NCBI RefSeq assembly: GCF_018881715.1
Contig: NZ_JACVPW010000001.1
Coordinates: 273,337 to 337,336 of the forward strand
Direction: 5' to 3'
From: Polynucleobacter parvulilacunae
Lineage (GTDB): Bacteria; Pseudomonadota; Gammaproteobacteria; Burkholderiales; Burkholderiaceae
Length of the DNA stretch: 64,000 bases
Part shown: in pieces, positions 7,714 to 17,747 of the stretch
How positions within the stretch are numbered: the stretch's first letter is position 1
Layout of the letters: every line of letters begins with the position of its first letter
Position numbers and translations under genes: made by a program
The notes under the pieces: generated by a model
The model's input: the letters and a program-made list of their open reading frames with translations, nothing else
Told to the model about the DNA's origin: nothing
Database searches by the model: none

Positions 7714-8976
7714 ATGAACTTTACCCCCATAGAACTTGGCGCAAGCGTTATTTTTGCAATTGCCGTTTTGCATACCTTTTGCACCGGCTATTTTGAATCC
7801 ATTGCCAAAAAATCACCGCGACATGCTGGCCTGTGGCATCTCCTTGGCGAGGTAGAAATTGTTTTTGGTTTTTGGGCGGCCATCTTAGTAATTTTTGTTT
7901 CACTGCAAGCCGACTTAAATACTGCCAAAGGCTTTCTTAATAAGCGCAACTTCACAGAACCTCTTTTTGTCTTTGCCATCATGATCGTGGCGGGCACAAA
8001 ACCTATTCTGTATTTCTCTACCCAAATTTTGCATGGGTTAGCTAAAGTGCTGCAATCTTTATTCCGAATCCGAAGCGCTCCTGCTTTGTATTTTTTAACC
8101 CTGGGTGCTACCCCGCTTCTGGGCTCATTGATCACAGAGCCTGCAGCAATGACCCTAGCAGCCTTCTTATTGCGTGATCTGGTCTATCGACACCAATGCT
8201 CTAAATCACTTTTGTTTGGAACGCTTGGTGTTCTCTTTGTGAACATTTCGATTGGGGGTACGCTCACCAACTTTGCAGCACCGCCCGTTCTCATGGTGGC
8301 TTCCACCTGGGGCTGGAGTTCGGCATTTATGTTTAGCAACTTTGGTTTAGAGTCTTGCATTGCGATTTTCATTAACTCGCTTGCAGCCACCCTTATCTTT
8401 CATCGCCAACTTATTGAACCAAACGATAATAAAAAAGAGGTGAAGATTCCATTCGCAGTGATCGTGATGCACCTATTATTTTTGTTTGGCGTAGTGTTCT
8501 TTGCGCATGACCCCATTATTTTCATGTGGATTCTGCTGTTTTTTATTGGCTACACCACAGCCTACCCAAAACATCAAAGCCCACTCATTCTGAAAGAGGC
8601 GCTCTTAGTAGGATTCTTCCTGGGTGGCCTGGTGGTATTGGGTGCGCTACAGGGCTGGTGGCTCCAACCAATTCTGGAAATGATGAGTCCTACCGCAGTG
8701 TTCTATGGCAGCCTTGTTCTCACTGCTTTTACAGATAATGCGGCACTTACTTATCTTGGATCATTGGTCACGGGTACCTCTCCAGAATTCAAGCTCGCTT
8801 TAGTAGGTGGAGCGGTGGCTGGTGGCGGTCTCACCGTGATTGCGAACGCCCCTAATCCTGCAGGCATAGCCATCTTGCGCAGCCACTTTCCGAATGGTGC
8901 AGTCTCAGCCCTCTTTTTGCTATTGGCGGCCATTCCACCAACAATTGTGGCAATTCTGGCTTATCGACTTATTTAA
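7714..8976 (+). CDS. Putative Na+/H+ antiporter (PF07399-type)
   Basis: A 420-residue polytopic membrane protein with about eleven to twelve hydrophobic segments. It resembles the family annotated as putative Na+/H+ antiporters (formerly DUF1504), in the broader ion-transporter group. Polar residues within membrane regions fit this: LLGSLITEPAAMTLAAF, NISIGGTLTNFAAPP and a later TAFTDNAALTYLGSL. These resemble the discontinuous helix elements of ion transporters. Transport activity and ion are inferred from the family only. It stands alone between the divergent rhodanese gene and miaB. Confidence 0.75.
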   Translation: MNFTPIELGASVIFAIAVLHTFCTGYFESIAKKSPRHAGLWHLLGEVEIVFGFWAAILVIFVSLQADLNTAKGFLNKRNFTEPLFVFAIMIVAGTKPILYFSTQILHGLAKVLQSLFRIRSAPALYFLTLGATPLLGSLITEPAAMTLAAFLLRDLVYRHQCSKSLLFGTLGVLFVNISIGGTLTNFAAPPVLMVASTWGWSSAFMFSNFGLESCIAIFINSLAATLIFHRQLIEPNDNKKEVKIPFAVIVMHLLFLFGVVFFAHDPIIFMWILLFFIGYTTAYPKHQSPLILKEALLVGFFLGGLVVLGALQGWWLQPILEMMSPTAVFYGSLVLTAFTDNAALTYLGSLVTGTSPEFKLALVGGAVAGGGLTVIANAPNPAGIAILRSHFPNGAVSALFLLLAAIPPTIVAILAYRLI

Positions 8977-9047
8977 CAATCCAAGCCCCTAGGCTTTAAG
9001 CAGTAAAATCTGAGCTTCGCCCCCAGCTATAAACCTGAGAACGGCAT

Positions 9048-10394
9048 ATGAAAAAGCTCTATATCAAAACCTTTGGCTGTCAAATGAACGAGTATGACTC
9101 GGGAAAAATGGCAGACCTTCTACATGCCGATGAAGGCATGGTCATGACAGATCGGCCTGAAGATGCCGATGTCGTCCTTCTGAATACTTGCTCTATCCGC
9201 GAAAAAGCGGAAGACAAAGTCTTTTCAGACTTAGGTCGTCTACGTGAACTTAAAAAAACGAAACCAAACTTACTCATTGGTGTTGGTGGTTGCGTCGCCA
9301 GCCAAGAGGGCCAGCAGATTGTTAGTCGCGCTCCTTACGTTGACGTTGTGTTTGGACCGCAAACACTTCATCGCTTATCCGATCTTCTTGAGCAACGACG
9401 TAAGACAGGCATCTCTCAGGTAGATATTTCTTTTCCAGAAATTGAAAAGTTTGACCATCTTCCTGCCTCGCGCCAAACACGAGGCTCAGCCTATGTCTCC
9501 ATCATGGAGGGTTGCTCCAAATATTGCAGCTACTGTGTTGTTCCCTATACGCGTGGCGAAGAAGTCTCAAGACCGTTTGATGATGTACTTACCGAAGTAG
9601 CTGGCCTGGCTAGTAAGGGTGTAAAAGAAATTGTGCTGCTTGGTCAAAACGTGAATGCCTATCTGGGTAAGATGGGCGGCACTGAAGAGATTGCGGACTT
9701 TGCCCTGCTCATTGAATACATCGCAGAAATTCCGGGAGTGGAACGTATTCGCTTTACTACTAGCCACCCAAAAGAATTTACACAACGTCTTATCGATGTA
9801 TATGCCAAAGTACCCAAGCTTGTGAGTCACCTGCACCTACCAGTTCAACATGGTTCAGATGCCATGCTCTCAGCAATGAAGCGCGGCTATACAGCACTGG
9901 AGTTCAAGAGCATCATTCGTAAGATGCGCGCAGTTCGTCCCGACCTGACGCTCTCTAGCGACTTCATTGTGGGCTTTCCAGGCGAGACTGAGGCTGACTT
10001 TGAGAAGTTGCTCAAGATGGTGAAAGAGCTCAATTTTGATAATAGCTTTTGCTTTATCTTTAGCCCACGTCCAGGCACTCCAGCAGCGAATCTTCACGAC
10101 GACACGCCTTACGAAGTCAAACTCAAGCGTCTACAGACACTATTGGCATTAGTTGAAGGGCAAGCAAATGAAATTAGCCAAAAGATGCTGGGTAATATCG
10201 AAAGAGTGCTGATTGAGGGTCTTGCTAAAGACGGCGTTAACTTACAAGGTCGCGCCGAAAATAACCGTGTGATTCATTTCACAGCACCCGATCAAGACAT
10301 TGAGAGTCTCATCGGCCAAATGGTTGATATTCGCATTACTGAAGTTCTTAACTACACCCTTAGAGGTGAATTGGTGGAGGCGCATGTCAACTAG
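9048..10394 (+). CDS. miaB: tRNA-2-methylthio-N6-dimethylallyladenosine synthase
   Basis: A 448-residue methylthiotransferase that adds the 2-methylthio group to i6A37 of tRNAs reading UNN codons. The N-terminal MTTase domain has C11, C48 and C82 for the auxiliary [4Fe-4S] cluster. The radical SAM motif [10 protein letters not shown] gives C156, C160 and C163. A C-terminal TRAM domain follows from about residue 375. The length is normal. Its end overlaps ybeY by 11 bases, so miaB and ybeY are cotranscribed and probably translationally coupled. In many related bacteria phoH stands between them; here it does not. Confidence 0.97.
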   Translation: MKKLYIKTFGCQMNEYDSGKMADLLHADEGMVMTDRPEDADVVLLNTCSIREKAEDKVFSDLGRLRELKKTKPNLLIGVGGCVASQEGQQIVSRAPYVDVVFGPQTLHRLSDLLEQRRKTGISQVDISFPEIEKFDHLPASRQTRGSAYVSIMEGCSKYCSYCVVPYTRGEEVSRPFDDVLTEVAGLASKGVKEIVLLGQNVNAYLGKMGGTEEIADFALLIEYIAEIPGVERIRFTTSHPKEFTQRLIDVYAKVPKLVSHLHLPVQHGSDAMLSAMKRGYTALEFKSIIRKMRAVRPDLTLSSDFIVGFPGETEADFEKLLKMVKELNFDNSFCFIFSPRPGTPAANLHDDTPYEVKLKRLQTLLALVEGQANEISQKMLGNIERVLIEGLAKDGVNLQGRAENNRVIHFTAPDQDIESLIGQMVDIRITEVLNYTLRGELVEAHVN

Positions 10395-10857
10395 CAACAA
10401 AACAAGCTCTTCCAAACTAACGATTGAGCTGCAATACGCTAGTCCGGCAATTGAGTCCACCGTTAGTAAAACTGCTTCCTCTACCTTAATTAAAAAATGG
10501 ATCAAGACTGCCACACCTCTTGGTGGCCTCATTACCCTACGCTTTGTCAATGCAGTTGAAGGCAAAAAGTTGAATCTGTCTTTTCGTCAAAAAGACTACG
10601 CCACCAATGTTTTAACGTTCCCTTACGAGCTTTCTAAAAACAACTTGGCAGCAGATATTATTTTTTGCTTACCTGTACTGCAAAAAGAAGCCAAAGAGCA
10701 AGGGAAGTTACTGAAAGCCCATTTAGCGCATTTAATTGTGCATGGCTGCTTGCATGCCCAAGGACATGACCATGAGGTGGGACGTGATGCCAAAAAAATG
10801 GAGGCGCTAGAAATTCAGATTCTCCAAAAATTGGGTTTTGCTAACCCCTATTGTTGA
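10384..10857 (+). CDS. ybeY: rRNA maturation endoribonuclease YbeY
   Basis: A 157-residue zinc-dependent endoribonuclease involved in 16S rRNA 3' maturation and 70S quality control. The metal motif [11 protein letters not shown] gives ligands H120, H124 and H130. TNVLTFPYE (about residues 74-82) is the other conserved block. The ATG at 10384 lies inside the last codons of miaB, giving an 11-base overlap; a longer frame upstream is only the miaB shadow. The corC gene follows after 39 bases. Confidence 0.93.
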   Translation: MSTSNKTSSSKLTIELQYASPAIESTVSKTASSTLIKKWIKTATPLGGLITLRFVNAVEGKKLNLSFRQKDYATNVLTFPYELSKNNLAADIIFCLPVLQKEAKEQGKLLKAHLAHLIVHGCLHAQGHDHEVGRDAKKMEALEIQILQKLGFANPYC

Positions 10858-10896
10858 TTTGCTTGATTTGACTTCTTTCTACGCTATTCTTGCTAT

Positions 10897-11736
10897 ATGC
10901 CTGACCCCAATAAATCCCTTTTAGACCGCTTGACTGACTTTTTATCTCCAGAGCCAGCGGAACCCAACGAACGCCGTCAAGAACTGATTGAAACCCTCCG
11001 CGAAGCACAATCCGAGGGATTGATCGATGCCGACGCTCTCTCCATGATCGAGGGAGTTTTTCAGGTCGGGCAATTGTGTGCTCGCGACATCCTCGTGCCT
11101 CGCGCCCAAATTGATTGGATCGATATTGGTCACTCACTTTCCGACATCATCAAAAATGTGATTGAAGCAGCTCACTCACGCTTTCCAGTATTTGAGGGCA
11201 GCAAAGATAATGTGATTGGCATTTTGTTAGCCAAAGATCTACTGCGCCACGCTACAGAAAAAGACTTTCAAGTTCGAGATTGGTTGCGCCCGGCAGTCTT
11301 TATTCCAGAATCTAAGCGCCTTAGCGTTTTATTGCGAGACTTTAAAGATAACCGCAATCACTTAGCCGTTGTGGTTGATGAATACAGCGGTATAGCCGGC
11401 ATTATTACGATTGAAGATGTACTCGAGCAAATTGTTGGCGATATTGAGGATGAACATGACATTGACGAAGAAGCTGATAACCTCATCGCTTTAGATAATG
11501 GTGATATTCGCGTCAAGGGCATCACCGAGCTCGAGCAATTCAACGAAAAACTTGGCACCCATTTTGAAGTGGAGGGTATTGAGACAGTTGCAGGCCTAGT
11601 TATCCAACATTTAGGCCGCGTTCCTAAAATGGGTGAGCTCATTGAGATAGACGGCATTGAATTTGAAGTGCAGCGTGCCGATCCAAGACAAATTCACATT
11701 CTGCTTGCAAGACAAAGCAATAAAAAATCTGACTAA
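10897..11736 (+). CDS. corC: CorC/HlyC-family CBS domain protein (magnesium/cobalt efflux associated)
   Basis: A 279-residue soluble protein with a pair of CBS domains (about residues 65-190) and a C-terminal transporter-associated CorC_HlyC domain (about 205-275). The membrane DUF21 domain of larger CorC-like transporters is missing, as in classical CorC (YbeX). The family is linked to Mg2+/Co2+ resistance and, in E. coli, to ribosome maturation together with ybeY; the genomic neighbourhood supports that link. It starts 39 bases after ybeY and precedes lnt. Confidence 0.9.
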   Translation: MPDPNKSLLDRLTDFLSPEPAEPNERRQELIETLREAQSEGLIDADALSMIEGVFQVGQLCARDILVPRAQIDWIDIGHSLSDIIKNVIEAAHSRFPVFEGSKDNVIGILLAKDLLRHATEKDFQVRDWLRPAVFIPESKRLSVLLRDFKDNRNHLAVVVDEYSGIAGIITIEDVLEQIVGDIEDEHDIDEEADNLIALDNGDIRVKGITELEQFNEKLGTHFEVEGIETVAGLVIQHLGRVPKMGELIEIDGIEFEVQRADPRQIHILLARQSNKKSD

Positions 11737-11774
11737 GACTTGCTTTGTTTGATCAGCATTCTCATCAAGCCCGC

Positions 11775-13277
11775 ATGAATATCAAAATATTTTCAATCTT
11801 TGTTTTATTTATATTGGGTGTAGTGCTCGCAGCCATTGCAGAGCTCCCCTATGGCGGCTGGATTCAGATTCCTGTTTTAAGCCTTCTCTGGTGGCGCCTT
11901 GATCCTCAGGTCCCCGCTGCATTTAAAAAACAATTCTTATTAGGTCTTGTATTTGGGATTGGCTATTTTGTTGTCGGTCTCTGGTGGCTTTACATTAGCC
12001 TACATGATGTAGGCGGCATGAATGCAGCACTTGCTTGCATGGGAGTATTTCTACTCTCCACTTATGTCGCTCTCTATTTTTCTCTAGCAACGCTGGCAAT
12101 TCCTCTATTTAAAAAGAATCGGCTGTCCGGCTTATTCCTGGCCTCAAGCTGGGTGCTTGCAGAATTTCTGCGCGGCTATATATTTACTGGATTTCCTTGG
12201 ATGGGCTTTGCTGAAACCCAATTCAATGGGCCCTTTGCGCCAGTGGCGCCTTACTTTGGTGGACTTGCCTGCACCTTCTTGATGGTATGGGCCTCCTGGG
12301 AAATTTACCAACTTCGCAAGCACGTCGTCTCTAGCGTCGCTTTAGTTGTGATTGTGATTTCTATCTCACAGCTGGGTGGTTTTTTCACATTCACAAAACC
12401 TACTGGAGAACCTATTAGCGTTCGACTGTTACAGGGTAACTTTGAACAAAGCCTGAAATTTAATCCTCAGGCAATTGGTAAACAAATTGATTTCTATGCC
12501 AGTGAAATTACCAAGGCGCCAGCGAACCTCATCATCATTCCTGAAACTGCATTCCCCTGGCCAATCCCCAATTTACCAATTGGCTTATTTGATTATTTGC
12601 AAAATTTTTCCAACGGTAGTGGCAGCAATCTTCTGCTGGGCCTCATTGGTGAAGTTCCCGGAGAGGCTGGGATGCAGTATTCAAATCGTGCCACAGGCCT
12701 TTCTACGGGGAAGGCGCCCTATCAATACGACAAGTCCCATCTCGTTCCTTTTGGGGAATTTGTTCCTCCCGGCTTTCAGTGGTTCGTCAAAGCGTTTCAT
12801 GTACCCATGAGTGACTTTGCTAGAGGAAGATTGGATCAATCCCCTTTTACGATTGTGCGCAAAGATCAAGATGACATTCACGCTGCAATTACGATTTGCT
12901 ATGAAGATGTCTTTGGAGGCGAACTTGCTTCTCGAATTACACACAGCGATAAGCCCGTCAACCTACTTATCAATATGACCAATCTTGCCTGGTTTGGGGA
13001 ATCTCAAGCTTCTACCCAGCAACTCCGACTGTCACAAATGCGCTCACTGGAAACTGGGCTTCCCGCATTACGTGCGACTAATACAGGGATTACTGCAGTT
13101 CTTGGTCCTGATGGCAAAGTACTGAATGCGCTCCCAGAATTTACCCAAGCAACCCTAAGCACCCACGTTCAGGCCTATTCTGGCAAAACGCCTTATGTCA
13201 TTTGGGGTAATTTACCGATTTTGGGTATTTCTTGCCTACTACTGCTCTGGGGTCTGATTCGTCACAGGCGTTTTTAA
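11775..13277 (+). CDS. lnt: Apolipoprotein N-acyltransferase
   Basis: An inner-membrane enzyme of about 500 residues that adds the third acyl chain to the N-terminal cysteine of lipoproteins. Several membrane helices precede a periplasmic nitrilase-like domain. The catalytic triad is visible: E257 (IIPETAFPW), K320 (YDKSHLVPFGEF) and C375 (TICYEDVFGG). The start is uncertain: the frame extends upstream to a TTG at 11745, but neither candidate has a clear ribosome-binding site and I prefer the ATG at 11775. It lies close behind corC, consistent with one operon running from miaB. Confidence 0.93.
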   Translation: MNIKIFSIFVLFILGVVLAAIAELPYGGWIQIPVLSLLWWRLDPQVPAAFKKQFLLGLVFGIGYFVVGLWWLYISLHDVGGMNAALACMGVFLLSTYVALYFSLATLAIPLFKKNRLSGLFLASSWVLAEFLRGYIFTGFPWMGFAETQFNGPFAPVAPYFGGLACTFLMVWASWEIYQLRKHVVSSVALVVIVISISQLGGFFTFTKPTGEPISVRLLQGNFEQSLKFNPQAIGKQIDFYASEITKAPANLIIIPETAFPWPIPNLPIGLFDYLQNFSNGSGSNLLLGLIGEVPGEAGMQYSNRATGLSTGKAPYQYDKSHLVPFGEFVPPGFQWFVKAFHVPMSDFARGRLDQSPFTIVRKDQDDIHAAITICYEDVFGGELASRITHSDKPVNLLINMTNLAWFGESQASTQQLRLSQMRSLETGLPALRATNTGITAVLGPDGKVLNALPEFTQATLSTHVQAYSGKTPYVIWGNLPILGISCLLLLWGLIRHRRF

Positions 13278-13336
13278 GCATTTTTAACTCTAGAGTGCTC
13301 TAGCCATGTAAAATCAATGGCTTAGCCAGGTTAATC

Positions 13337-14227
13337 ATGCTTACTTTTCAGCAAATCATTCTCAAACTTCAAGATTATTGGGACCAACAAGGTTGTGCCC
13401 TATTGCAACCCATCGACCTCGAGGTTGGTGCTGGTACATCCCATACCGCAACTTTCCTACGCGCTATAGGTCCCGAGCCATGGAAGGCAGCCTACGTGCA
13501 GCCATCCCGCCGACCAAAAGATGGTCGTTATGGTGAGAACCCAAATCGTTTACAGCACTACTACCAATATCAAGTGGTTCTCAAACCAGCCCCCGAAAAT
13601 ATTCTTGACCTGTATCTCGGCTCTCTTGCCGCACTAGGTTTAGACCTCAAAGAGAATGATGTTCGCTTTGTAGAGGACGACTGGGAAAATCCAACGCTGG
13701 GTGCTTGGGGCCTTGGTTGGGAAGTTTGGCTGAACGGGATGGAAGTTACCCAATTCACTTACTTCCAACAAGTAGGTGGACTCGATTGCAAACCGGTTCT
13801 TGGTGAGATTACCTACGGCATTGAACGCTTGGCAATGTACATCCAGAACTGCTCTAACGTGTATGACCTAGTTTGGGCTGATGGCATTTCTTATGGTGAC
13901 GTGTATCACCAGAATGAAGTTGAGCAATCTTGCTACAACTTTGAACACTCCAATACTGATTTGCTTTTTGCCAACTTCACGAACTATGAAAGTGAAGCTA
14001 AGCGCTTGATGGAAGTGCCACTAGCACTACCGGCTTATGAAATGGTTCTAAAGGCAGCTCACACATTTAACTTACTAGATGCTCGTGGCGCTATCTCGGT
14101 TACAGAGCGTGCAGCCTATATTGGCCGCATTCGCAACCTGTCTCGTGCAGTTGCCCAAGCCTACTTCGAGTCTAGAGAAAAACTGGGCTTCCCTATGTGT
14201 CAACGTCAAGCTAAAGCTCAGGCTTAA
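13337..14227 (+). CDS. glyQ: Glycine-tRNA ligase alpha subunit
   Basis: The 296-residue catalytic subunit of the heterotetrameric (alpha2beta2) bacterial glycyl-tRNA synthetase. Typical blocks are present: [20 protein letters not shown] near the N-terminus, [20 protein letters not shown], and the class II region with [20 protein letters not shown]. The length is normal. It is followed after 27 bases by glyS, as expected. Confidence 0.98.
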   Translation: MLTFQQIILKLQDYWDQQGCALLQPIDLEVGAGTSHTATFLRAIGPEPWKAAYVQPSRRPKDGRYGENPNRLQHYYQYQVVLKPAPENILDLYLGSLAALGLDLKENDVRFVEDDWENPTLGAWGLGWEVWLNGMEVTQFTYFQQVGGLDCKPVLGEITYGIERLAMYIQNCSNVYDLVWADGISYGDVYHQNEVEQSCYNFEHSNTDLLFANFTNYESEAKRLMEVPLALPAYEMVLKAAHTFNLLDARGAISVTERAAYIGRIRNLSRAVAQAYFESREKLGFPMCQRQAKAQA

Positions 14228-14254
14228 GCGCATCGAGATTTCTGCATTCCATCT

Positions 14255-16393
14255 ATGAGCACATCCAATTCCAAACCTCAATCAGCAACTTTATTGATTG
14301 AGGTATTTACTGAAGAGCTGCCACCAAAGTCACTACGCCGCTTAGGTGATGCCTTTAGTGAAGGCATCTTTGCAGCACTCAAATCAGCAGGCCTCGCAAC
14401 AGAATCATCCAAAGTGATTGGCTTTGCTACGCCGCGCCGCTTAGCGGTTCAAGTGACTGATGTTCTTGATCTTGCGCCGGACTTTCCTGTGCGCGAAAAA
14501 TTATTACCTACTAGCATTGCATTTGATGCCGAAGGCAAAGCTACACCGCCTTTACTGAAAAAATTAGCCGCGCTTGGATATGCAGATATCGATCTCACCA
14601 CACTAGAAAAATCCGGTGAAGGTAAGAATGAGGCCTTGTATCTGAATGTGATCGCCAAAGGTGCCGCGCTTGAGCAAACCGCACAAGCCGCGCTTGAGCA
14701 GACATTAAGTAAATTACCCATTGCAAAAATGATGCACTACCAAGTGCTACAGAAAAATGGTCAATTAGCGGATGTGCAATTTGCGCGCCCCGCTCACCGC
14801 ATCATTGCTCTTCATGGCAATACGACTTTAAATATCAGCGCCTTGGGAATTGATGCGGCTAATCAAACCGAGGGACATCGTTTCCTGGCGCCGGGCAATG
14901 TCACGATCAGCAATGCGGATCTATACGAATCAGACTTGCAATCTAAAGCCAAGATTATTCCTAGCTTTAATCAGCGTCGCGCACAAATTGAAACAGCCCT
15001 ATTAAAAGCGGCTGGCGATGACTTGGTCTTGATGCCAGACAGTCTTTTGGATGAAGTAACAGCCTTGGTAGAGTGGCCAGCTATCTATGAATGCCACTTT
15101 GATCAAGAATTTTTGGAAGTGCCGCAAGAGTGTTTGATTTTGACGATGCAAACCAATCAGAAGTACTTTGCGCTCACTGACAAGCACGGCAAATTACGTA
15201 ATCGTTTTCTGATTGTTTCCAATATTCAAACTGATAAGCCTAATGCCATCATCTCCGGCAATGAGCGTGTAGTACGCCCACGTCTCTCAGATGCCCGCTT
15301 CTTCTTCCAACAAGATCAAAAGCGTCCTCTAGCTTCTCGCGTAGCCGATCTCGGTAAGGTCGTTTATCACAATCAACTTGGCAATCAATTAGATCGCACT
15401 AAGCGTGTTCAAGGGCTAGCTGTAGGCATTGCTAAGAAATTAGGCGCCGATGAAAAGTTAGCTGCCCGTGCTGCAGAAATTGCCAAGACAGACTTATTAA
15501 CCGATATGGTTGGTGAGTTTCCGGAATTGCAAGGCATCATGGGGCGTTATTACGCCAATCACGATGGCGAGAATGCAGATGTCGCCAGCGCATGTAGCGA
15601 ACACTATATGCCGCGCTTTGCAGGCGACACACTACCGCAAACCCAAACTGGCACGATCCTAGCCATTGCCGACAAACTAGAAACTCTAGTTGGCATTTGG
15701 GGGGTTGGACTTGCCCCTACCGGCGACAAAGACCCTTATGCATTACGCCGCCATGCACTAGGTATTTGCCGTTTACTCTTAGAAAAAAATCTTTCGCTCA
15801 GCTTGCCAGAGTTAATTGAGTTGGCTCGTGCACAGTTCCCGCAAGCAGATGTACAAGAAAAAGCTAAAGCTGCTGATATCTACGCTTTCATCATCGATCG
15901 CTTGCGCGCGTATTTACGTGATCAATCCGTTGCCGGCAAAGCATTTACTAGCGCGGAGATTGATGCTGTCCTTAGCCAGGACCCAGCTCAAATTAATGAT
16001 TTGATTGAGCGCTTAACTGCATTGCGTGAATTCAATGCCCTTCCAGAAGCCGCTCAACTTGCTGCTGCTAACAAACGTATTAGCAATATTCTGAAGAAAA
16101 CAACTACCGCTATTCCTACGGCTTGTTCTTCAACATTACTTCAAATTCCAGCAGAGGCAACATTGCACCAGGCATTGGAGGCAGCCACTCCTGCAATCAA
16201 TGCTGCCTATGAAAAACGTCAGTTTGTTGAGCTCTTAAGAGCCCTCGTAGCTTTAAGTGGGCCAATTGACCAATTCTTTGCTGATGTCATGGTGATGGAT
16301 CCCAACCCTGAGTTGCGTGATAACCGTTTAGCCCTTCTGCAACAACTTCACCAGAAAATGAATCTCGTTGCCGATCTCGGCAAATTAGCATGA
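14255..16393 (+). CDS. glyS: Glycine-tRNA ligase beta subunit
   Basis: The 712-residue beta subunit of glycyl-tRNA synthetase, needed for tRNA binding and assembly of the active enzyme. Recognisable parts are LLIEVFTEELPPKSLRRLGD at the N-terminus, PLLKKLAALGY and FATPRRLAV. The central HD-like region contains LTDMVGEFPELQGIMGRYYA. The C-terminal part carries the anticodon-binding region. Its stop overlaps the gmhB start by four bases (ATGA), indicating translational coupling. Confidence 0.98.
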   Translation: MSTSNSKPQSATLLIEVFTEELPPKSLRRLGDAFSEGIFAALKSAGLATESSKVIGFATPRRLAVQVTDVLDLAPDFPVREKLLPTSIAFDAEGKATPPLLKKLAALGYADIDLTTLEKSGEGKNEALYLNVIAKGAALEQTAQAALEQTLSKLPIAKMMHYQVLQKNGQLADVQFARPAHRIIALHGNTTLNISALGIDAANQTEGHRFLAPGNVTISNADLYESDLQSKAKIIPSFNQRRAQIETALLKAAGDDLVLMPDSLLDEVTALVEWPAIYECHFDQEFLEVPQECLILTMQTNQKYFALTDKHGKLRNRFLIVSNIQTDKPNAIISGNERVVRPRLSDARFFFQQDQKRPLASRVADLGKVVYHNQLGNQLDRTKRVQGLAVGIAKKLGADEKLAARAAEIAKTDLLTDMVGEFPELQGIMGRYYANHDGENADVASACSEHYMPRFAGDTLPQTQTGTILAIADKLETLVGIWGVGLAPTGDKDPYALRRHALGICRLLLEKNLSLSLPELIELARAQFPQADVQEKAKAADIYAFIIDRLRAYLRDQSVAGKAFTSAEIDAVLSQDPAQINDLIERLTALREFNALPEAAQLAAANKRISNILKKTTTAIPTACSSTLLQIPAEATLHQALEAATPAINAAYEKRQFVELLRALVALSGPIDQFFADVMVMDPNPELRDNRLALLQQLHQKMNLVADLGKLA

Positions 16394-16962
16394 GCATCAG
16401 CTCCGCTAAACTAATCATTCTTGATCGCGATGGCGTGATCAATGAAGATAGTGATGATTATGTGAAGTCAGTAGATGAATGGATTCCTCTACCAGGGAGC
16501 TTAGAAGCAATCGCGCTACTAAATCAGGCGGGCTATCAAATTGCCATCGCAACTAATCAATCTGGTCTCTCAAGGGGATACTTCACAATCAACGATTTGC
16601 ATGCCATGCATAGCAAAATGGATGCTCTACTTAAACCCTTAGGCGGTCGCATTGATAGCATCTTTTTTTGTCCTCATCAGGATTCACACCAATGTGATTG
16701 CCGTAAACCAGCGCCAGGCATGATGAAAGAAATTGCTTTGCGTTACAAAAAGATGGATAGTATTCAGCCCCTTACAGGAGTTCCTATCGTAGGTGATTCT
16801 TTACGCGATCTCCAGGCTGGAGTAGCCTTGGGAGCCATTCCTCATCTAGTGCTCACCGGCAAAGGCGAAAAGACCCTTGCCAAAGGCAACCTGCCTGAGG
16901 GTACGCAAATTCACGCTGATCTCATGGCGTTTGCAAATACACTTTTAGAAAATAAGGTTTAG
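16390..16962 (+). CDS. gmhB: D-glycero-beta-D-manno-heptose-1,7-bisphosphate 7-phosphatase
   Basis: A 190-residue HAD-superfamily phosphatase of ADP-heptose synthesis, used for the lipopolysaccharide inner core. Motif I is LDRDGVIN with D12 and D14. The zinc-binding loop is seen as FCPHQDSHQCDCRKPAPGM, which distinguishes GmhB from other HAD phosphatases. Motif IV is GDSLRDLQAG. It overlaps glyS by four bases and precedes the acyltransferase by seven bases, forming an operon with both. Confidence 0.93.
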   Translation: MSISSAKLIILDRDGVINEDSDDYVKSVDEWIPLPGSLEAIALLNQAGYQIAIATNQSGLSRGYFTINDLHAMHSKMDALLKPLGGRIDSIFFCPHQDSHQCDCRKPAPGMMKEIALRYKKMDSIQPLTGVPIVGDSLRDLQAGVALGAIPHLVLTGKGEKTLAKGNLPEGTQIHADLMAFANTLLENKV

Positions 16963-16969
16963 ACCAATC

Positions 16970-17704
16970 GTGAAACTGATTCGCTCCATTCTCTTTGCCT
17001 TATTTTTAGTGGTGTTCACACCGATTTGGTCGGTGTTATGCATGATCGCCTTCCCATTTTTGAGTCCAGAAAACCGCTACACATTTATTGGTCTCTGGAA
17101 CAAAATCGTTATTGCTTTACTAAAACCACTGTGCGGCATTCATTATGAAATCCGCGGCATGAAAAATATGCAGGCCGTTCTTAATGAACGTGTGATTATT
17201 CTCAGCAAGCATCAATCAGCTTACGAAACGATTGCTTATATTGCCTTGCTACCAAAGCAACTCTGCTTTGTTTTCAAGCGTGAATTACTCTGGATTCCCT
17301 TCTTCGGTTGGGCCCTAGCCCTACTAAAGATGATCCACATTAATCGCTCTAATAAGCAGACAGCAGCCCATTCAGTAGCGACTCAAGGTCGCAAACGTTT
17401 GAGCGAAGGCAAGTGGATCATGCTTTTTCCAGAAGGCACCAGAACCCCCATTGGATCAAATAAACCGTATCGCAAGGGTGGCGCACGTTTAGCAAGCGCA
17501 ACCGATGCCTTGGTTATTCCGATCGCACATAACGCTGGTCGCTGCTGGCCGAAGAATAGCTTCATTAAAGAGCCCGGCACAGTCATCTTCTCAATTGGAC
17601 CTGCAATTAGCTCAACGAATAAGTCGGCCGAAGAATTACAACGAGAGGTAGAAGGTTGGATTGAGGCTGAAATGCGTGTAATTGATCCCAGCGCTTATAA
17701 ATAA
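16970..17704 (+). CDS. PlsC-type lysophospholipid acyltransferase (1-acyl-sn-glycerol-3-phosphate acyltransferase)
   Basis: A 244-residue membrane-associated acyltransferase. An N-terminal hydrophobic segment (about residues 4-30) precedes the PlsC domain with LSKHQSAYET (block I) and MLFPEGTRTP (block III). The first block has glutamate in place of the usual aspartate of HX4D, a variant I recall as common in betaproteobacterial members. The start is GTG. It probably acylates lysophosphatidic acid in phospholipid synthesis, but a related lyso-lipid is possible. It ends the glyQ-glyS-gmhB operon and faces rsmA. Confidence 0.85.
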   Translation: MKLIRSILFALFLVVFTPIWSVLCMIAFPFLSPENRYTFIGLWNKIVIALLKPLCGIHYEIRGMKNMQAVLNERVIILSKHQSAYETIAYIALLPKQLCFVFKRELLWIPFFGWALALLKMIHINRSNKQTAAHSVATQGRKRLSEGKWIMLFPEGTRTPIGSNKPYRKGGARLASATDALVIPIAHNAGRCWPKNSFIKEPGTVIFSIGPAISSTNKSAEELQREVEGWIEAEMRVIDPSAYK

Positions 17705-17747
17705 TTGTTGAAAGGCAATAAAACAGCTCTGATTGTTTAGGACCGTT

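Noticed and set aside
8977-9047. Terminator after the Na+/H+ antiporter gene
   Set aside because: The AAGCC/GGCTT stem here is only five bases and has no T-run.
16970-17704. Inactive PlsC because HX4D reads HX4E
   Set aside because: As far as I know this substitution is common in related acyltransferases and the second block FPEGTR is intact, so I do not call it inactive.
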